The translations under genes and the position numbers were made by a program. Shown one piece after another: positions 61,044 to 64,000 of a DNA stretch of 64,000 nt; the stretch's first letter is position 1; every line of letters begins with the position of its first letter. The stretch comes from Clostridium magnum DSM 2767. GTDB lineage: Bacteria > Bacillota > Clostridia > Clostridiales > Clostridiaceae. The notes beneath the pieces are model-generated. The model was not told the origin of the DNA, ran no database searches, and was given only the letters and a program-made list of their open reading frames with translations. The stretch is taken from contig NZ_LWAE01000002.1 in assembly GCF_001623875.1 (NCBI RefSeq), positions 930,001 through 994,000 on the forward strand. Reading direction: 5' to 3'.

Positions 61044-63563
61044 ATGAAAAAAGTATTAATTGTTGGTGGAGTAGCCGGAGGGGCATCTGCTGCAGCAAGA
61101 CTTAGAAGACTTGATGAAAATGCAGAGATAGTGTTGTTTGAAAAAGGTGAATATATATCCTTTGCTAACTGTGGATTACCTTACTATATAGGAGAAACTA
61201 TAAAGGAAAGAGAAAAACTATTAGTACAAACTCCTGAGGCTATGAATGCAAGCTTTAATATTGATGTTAGAGTGAATAGTGAAGTTGTAGCAGTAGATAC
61301 TAAAAATAAAAAAGTAAAGGTTAATAGCAAAGATAAGGGTGAGTATGAAGAGAGCTATGACTATTTAATTTTATCACCAGGGGCATCTCCTGTTAAGCCT
61401 CCTATACCAGGAATACAAAGTGACAAGATATTTACACTAAGAAATGTACCTGATACTGATAGAATAAAAGCTTATGTAGATAAGGAAAATATAAAAAATG
61501 CTGTTGTTATTGGTGGAGGATTCATCGGAGTTGAAATGGCAGAAAACCTTAAAGAGAGAGGTTTAAATGTTGCTCTAGTTGAAGGAGCGCCGCATATATT
61601 AGCACCTTTTGATTCAGAGATGGTAACTTTTGCAGAGAAGGAATTAGAAGACAACGGTGTTGGAATTGTACTAAATGATGGAGTTAAGGAATTTAAGGAA
61701 GAAGGAACTGGCTTAAATGTAGTTCTAAACAGTGGCAAAGCTTTATATGCAGATATAGTTATACTTGCTATAGGAGTAAAACCAGATACAGCATTCTTAA
61801 AAGAGACAGGAATAGAATTTGGTCCTAGAGGTCATATAATAGTAAATAATAAAATGGAGACTGGTGTAGAAGGTGTATATGCTGTAGGAGATGCTATTGA
61901 AGTAGTGGATTTTGTAAATGGAAGTAAAACTGCCATTGCACTTGCCGGACCAGCAAATAAACAGGGAAGAATTGCAGCAGATAATGTATCAGGTCTAAAT
62001 TCAGTTTATAAAGGAACTATGGGAACATCTATAATAAAAGTATTTGGATTAACAGGTTCAAGTACAGGAAATAACGAGAGAACATTAAAAGCAAAGAATA
62101 TACCTTATAAGGCTATATACCTTCACCCTAATTCAAGTGCTGGGTACTATCCAGGTGCAGCACCAATGACAATAAAGCTTCTTTTCAATAATGAAGGAAA
62201 AATATTAGGAGCACAAGCCTTTGGATATGTTGGAGTAGATAAGAGAATAGATGATATAGCAGTAACTATGAGGCTTGGAGGCACAATTTATGATTTGTCA
62301 GAGCTAGAGCTTGCATATGCACCACCTTATTCTTCAGCTAAAGATCCTGTAAATATGGCTGGATTCATCGCCGAAAATATTCTAACAGGTAAAGAGGAAG
62401 TAATACTTCCAGAAGATATAGATAATAGAGATAAAAACAATACTCAGGTTGTAGATGTAAGAACTGAATTAGAAGCTAGTAATGGTGTTATAGAAGGCTC
62501 TATAAATATACCTTCAACTAATATAAGAGCTAGAATGAATGAGTTAGACAAAACTAAAGAAATATTAGTTTACTGTCAGGTAGGACTTAGAGGATATATA
62601 GCTGCAAGAATTTTAAGAGCAAATGGATTTAAAGTGAAGAACTTAACTGGTGGATATAAGACTTACACTATGAGTAAGTTTAAACCAAAGGATGTTGTAA
62701 TGAATAAGAATGATGAGGGCGGTTCTATGGATTTAAAAGGCAAATCTTCTAATGTAAGTTTGGAAAGTAATTTAAATGAATATAAAGAAGCTGCTGAAGC
62801 ATACAAAAAAGGAGAATTTGACAAACACCTCGATGCTTGTGGACTATGCTGCCCTGGACCTTTAATGCGTGTTAATTCCACTGTACAAGAAATGAAGGAA
62901 GGGGAAGTGTTAAAGGCTACAGCGTCAGATCAAGGTTTCTATGAGGATATAAGATCTTGGTGTGAAAGAACTAATAATGAGTTATTAAGTAGAGAAAAGG
63001 ATAAAGGTACTATAGTAGCTTATATAAGAAAAGGTAATAAAAAACAAGTGGTTCAAAATAGTGATTCAGTTAACGCTGGAACTATTGCACAGAAAGACAA
63101 TAAGACCTTAGTTGTATTCAGCGGAGATTTGGATAAAGCTTTAGCATCCTTTATAATAGCCAATGGAGCAGCTGCTATGGGCAAAAAGGTTACAATGTTC
63201 TTCACCTTCTGGGGACTTAATATTCTAAGAAAGCATGAAAAAGTTAGTGTTACAAAGGGCTTTATGGATAACATGTTTGGATTTATGATGCCTAGGGGAG
63301 CTAAAAGATTAAAGCTTTCTAAAATGAATATGCTTGGAATGGGAACAAAAATGATGCAAATGGTAATGAAGAACAAAAACGTTTCTTCACTAGATGAACT
63401 AATTCAAGCAGCTATTGACAGTGGAATAGAAATAGTTGCATGTCAGATGAGTATGGACGTAATGGGACTTAAACAGGAAGAGTTGATAGATGGAGTTAAA
63501 GTAGGCGGAGTAGGATATTACCTAGGAGAAGCAGAAGATTCTAATGTTAACTTATTTATATAA
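61044..63563 (+). CDS. CoA-disulfide reductase - rhodanese - TusA - DsrE fusion protein
   Basis: The 839-residue protein starts at ATG 61044 after GGAGGG. Domain order: FAD/NAD disulfide reductase with SFANCGLPYY (Cys43) to about 450; rhodanese (about 460-550) with Cys511 in CQVGLRG; TusA domain with CGLCCPGPLM (Cys599, Cys602, Cys603); and a DsrE/DsrE2-like domain (about 686-839) with SGDLDKALASFIIANGAAAMG. It covers all steps of persulfide handling: reduction, sulfur transfer and delivery. The first two domains are a paralogue of 4042-5772. It is controlled, by position, by the ArsR protein just upstream. Confidence 0.94.
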   Translation: MKKVLIVGGVAGGASAAARLRRLDENAEIVLFEKGEYISFANCGLPYYIGETIKEREKLLVQTPEAMNASFNIDVRVNSEVVAVDTKNKKVKVNSKDKGEYEESYDYLILSPGASPVKPPIPGIQSDKIFTLRNVPDTDRIKAYVDKENIKNAVVIGGGFIGVEMAENLKERGLNVALVEGAPHILAPFDSEMVTFAEKELEDNGVGIVLNDGVKEFKEEGTGLNVVLNSGKALYADIVILAIGVKPDTAFLKETGIEFGPRGHIIVNNKMETGVEGVYAVGDAIEVVDFVNGSKTAIALAGPANKQGRIAADNVSGLNSVYKGTMGTSIIKVFGLTGSSTGNNERTLKAKNIPYKAIYLHPNSSAGYYPGAAPMTIKLLFNNEGKILGAQAFGYVGVDKRIDDIAVTMRLGGTIYDLSELELAYAPPYSSAKDPVNMAGFIAENILTGKEEVILPEDIDNRDKNNTQVVDVRTELEASNGVIEGSINIPSTNIRARMNELDKTKEILVYCQVGLRGYIAARILRANGFKVKNLTGGYKTYTMSKFKPKDVVMNKNDEGGSMDLKGKSSNVSLESNLNEYKEAAEAYKKGEFDKHLDACGLCCPGPLMRVNSTVQEMKEGEVLKATASDQGFYEDIRSWCERTNNELLSREKDKGTIVAYIRKGNKKQVVQNSDSVNAGTIAQKDNKTLVVFSGDLDKALASFIIANGAAAMGKKVTMFFTFWGLNILRKHEKVSVTKGFMDNMFGFMMPRGAKRLKLSKMNMLGMGTKMMQMVMKNKNVSSLDELIQAAIDSGIEIVACQMSMDVMGLKQEELIDGVKVGGVGYYLGEAEDSNVNLFI

Positions 63564-63591
63564 AGTAAAATATATTTGGTAGTTTGTTCTA

Positions 63592-63618
63592 GGATGATGA
63601 TAAAAATATTTTATCATC
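63592..63618 (+). terminator. Hairpin after the fusion gene
   Basis: GATGATAAAA-TAT-TTTATCATC, without a clear T run. A second, stronger hairpin follows. Confidence 0.45.
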
Positions 63619-63657
63619 AGTGAGAAATTATTAATTCTATTATACTGATTTAGAAAC

Positions 63658-63712
63658 ATAATCCAAGAAGATATCGCTAAAAAGTGATAACCTCTTGGAT
63701 TATATTTTATCA
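63658..63712. terminator. Terminator
   Basis: ATAATCCAAGA and TCTTGGATTAT form a long stem with inner TATC/GATA pairing, followed by ATTTTAT. It separates the fusion gene from the convergent recombinase gene. Confidence 0.8.
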
Positions 63713-63789
63713 TGTTTAAGTAGATATTAAAGAATTAGCGATTAAAACAGATTGAGGGATAAACTGGTTAGAAAGTTTTAGCTGTTGTT

Positions 63790-64000
63790 TCACTCCCTTA
63801 TAATGGGGTTAGAAGTTATGTCTTCAACGTAATAATGTTTTACTTTATTTTGACCTAATAATATTTTTAAATTATCCTCTTCTATATTTTCAGCCATGCG
63901 GTAGGCAAAGGTAGCCCTAACGTTCCGAGGAGTAAAAGGCTCCTTAAAATCCGCTTCGATAACAGTTAACTTAAATTTTCTCTGATATTCTCTAATAGGG
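63790..64000 (-). CDS. Tyrosine recombinase/integrase-like protein, C-terminal end (cut by window edge)
   Basis: The minus strand is open from the window end to a TGA at 63790-63792. The product ends with PFTPRNVRATFAYRMAEN followed by LKILLGQNKVKHYYVED. This has the spacing of the integrase C-terminal HxxR ... LG(H/Q) ... Y motifs. HxxR reads NxxR, and the final Tyr is in HYYVED. It is either a divergent recombinase or a decaying one. It may mark the edge of a mobile segment. Confidence 0.6.
   Translation of the reverse strand, partial: PIREYQRKFKLTVIEADFKEPFTPRNVRATFAYRMAENIEEDNLKILLGQNKVKHYYVEDITSNPIIRE

Overview
The window is strongly AT-rich, densely coded DNA of a low-GC Gram-positive anaerobe, most likely a Clostridium. 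Pointers are spore-former amidase and L,D-transpeptidase genes, a thioredoxin reductase-like protein without an NADPH site, many small 4Fe-4S membrane proteins, ECF cobalt/nickel transporters, a UGA-containing (selenocysteine) HesB-like gene and AGGAGG-type ribosome binding sites. No rRNA, tRNA, CRISPR array or IS transposase was seen. The right edge holds the C-terminal end of a degenerate tyrosine recombinase.

Layout. 0-20 kb is a redox/sulfur region interrupted by decay: a 3'-truncated arsP-type permease copy, a broken methyltransferase, flavodoxin, a TudS-like desulfidase, an EFR1 ferredoxin, rhodanese plus CoA-disulfide reductase, a ROK regulator, a half-length TauE-like permease, lgt, and a thioredoxin that has lost both cysteines. 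An ArsR/thioredoxin/permease operon follows, in which the permease is frameshifted, then an APC permease, 4Fe-4S proteins, cell-wall enzymes and a DUF2680/SHOCT/DUF421 group. Between these genes lie decayed partial copies of genes found elsewhere in the window. 20-30 kb has a 4Fe-4S protein, thioredoxin, a flavin thioredoxin reductase, an HD-domain protein, an APC permease carrying a long Ig-like repeat tail, two related 31-32 aa membrane peptides and a repeated hairpin element. 30.7-34.3 kb is a three-gene molybdenum hydroxylase operon.

36.3-49.3 kb is a metal block. Two cobalamin riboswitches in tandem, each followed by its own terminator, precede cbiJ-cbiQ-cbiO-cbiM-cbiN. A second ECF system (NikMN-Q-O type) and a His-rich protein/FmdE/methyltransferase/FecCD-type ABC operon follow. 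Upstream of these are three near-identical control regions: three 13-bp palindromes with conserved spacing, then a sigma-54 -24/-12 promoter at a fixed distance. One of them drives no protein gene, only a predicted RNA of about 90 nt ending in a terminator. This is the most unusual regulatory structure in the window.

49.5-58.8 kb has a 4Fe-4S protein, PadR plus an Fsr-like MFS pump, two NapH/NosR-like 4Fe-4S membrane proteins and a two-component system. Candidate binding boxes for the response regulator (TTGTG repeats with 11-bp period) occur upstream of both DUF2680 genes and of the 4Fe-4S operon. 58.9-63.6 kb is a persulfide/selenium gene set: thioredoxin, HesB-like selenoprotein, rhodanese, C_GCAxxG_C_C protein, an ArsR regulator with dyad operators, and an 839-aa CoADR-rhodanese-TusA-DsrE fusion. 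The sulfur-transfer genes at 3.6-8.7 kb and 59-63.6 kb appear to be two versions of one reactive-sulfur function.
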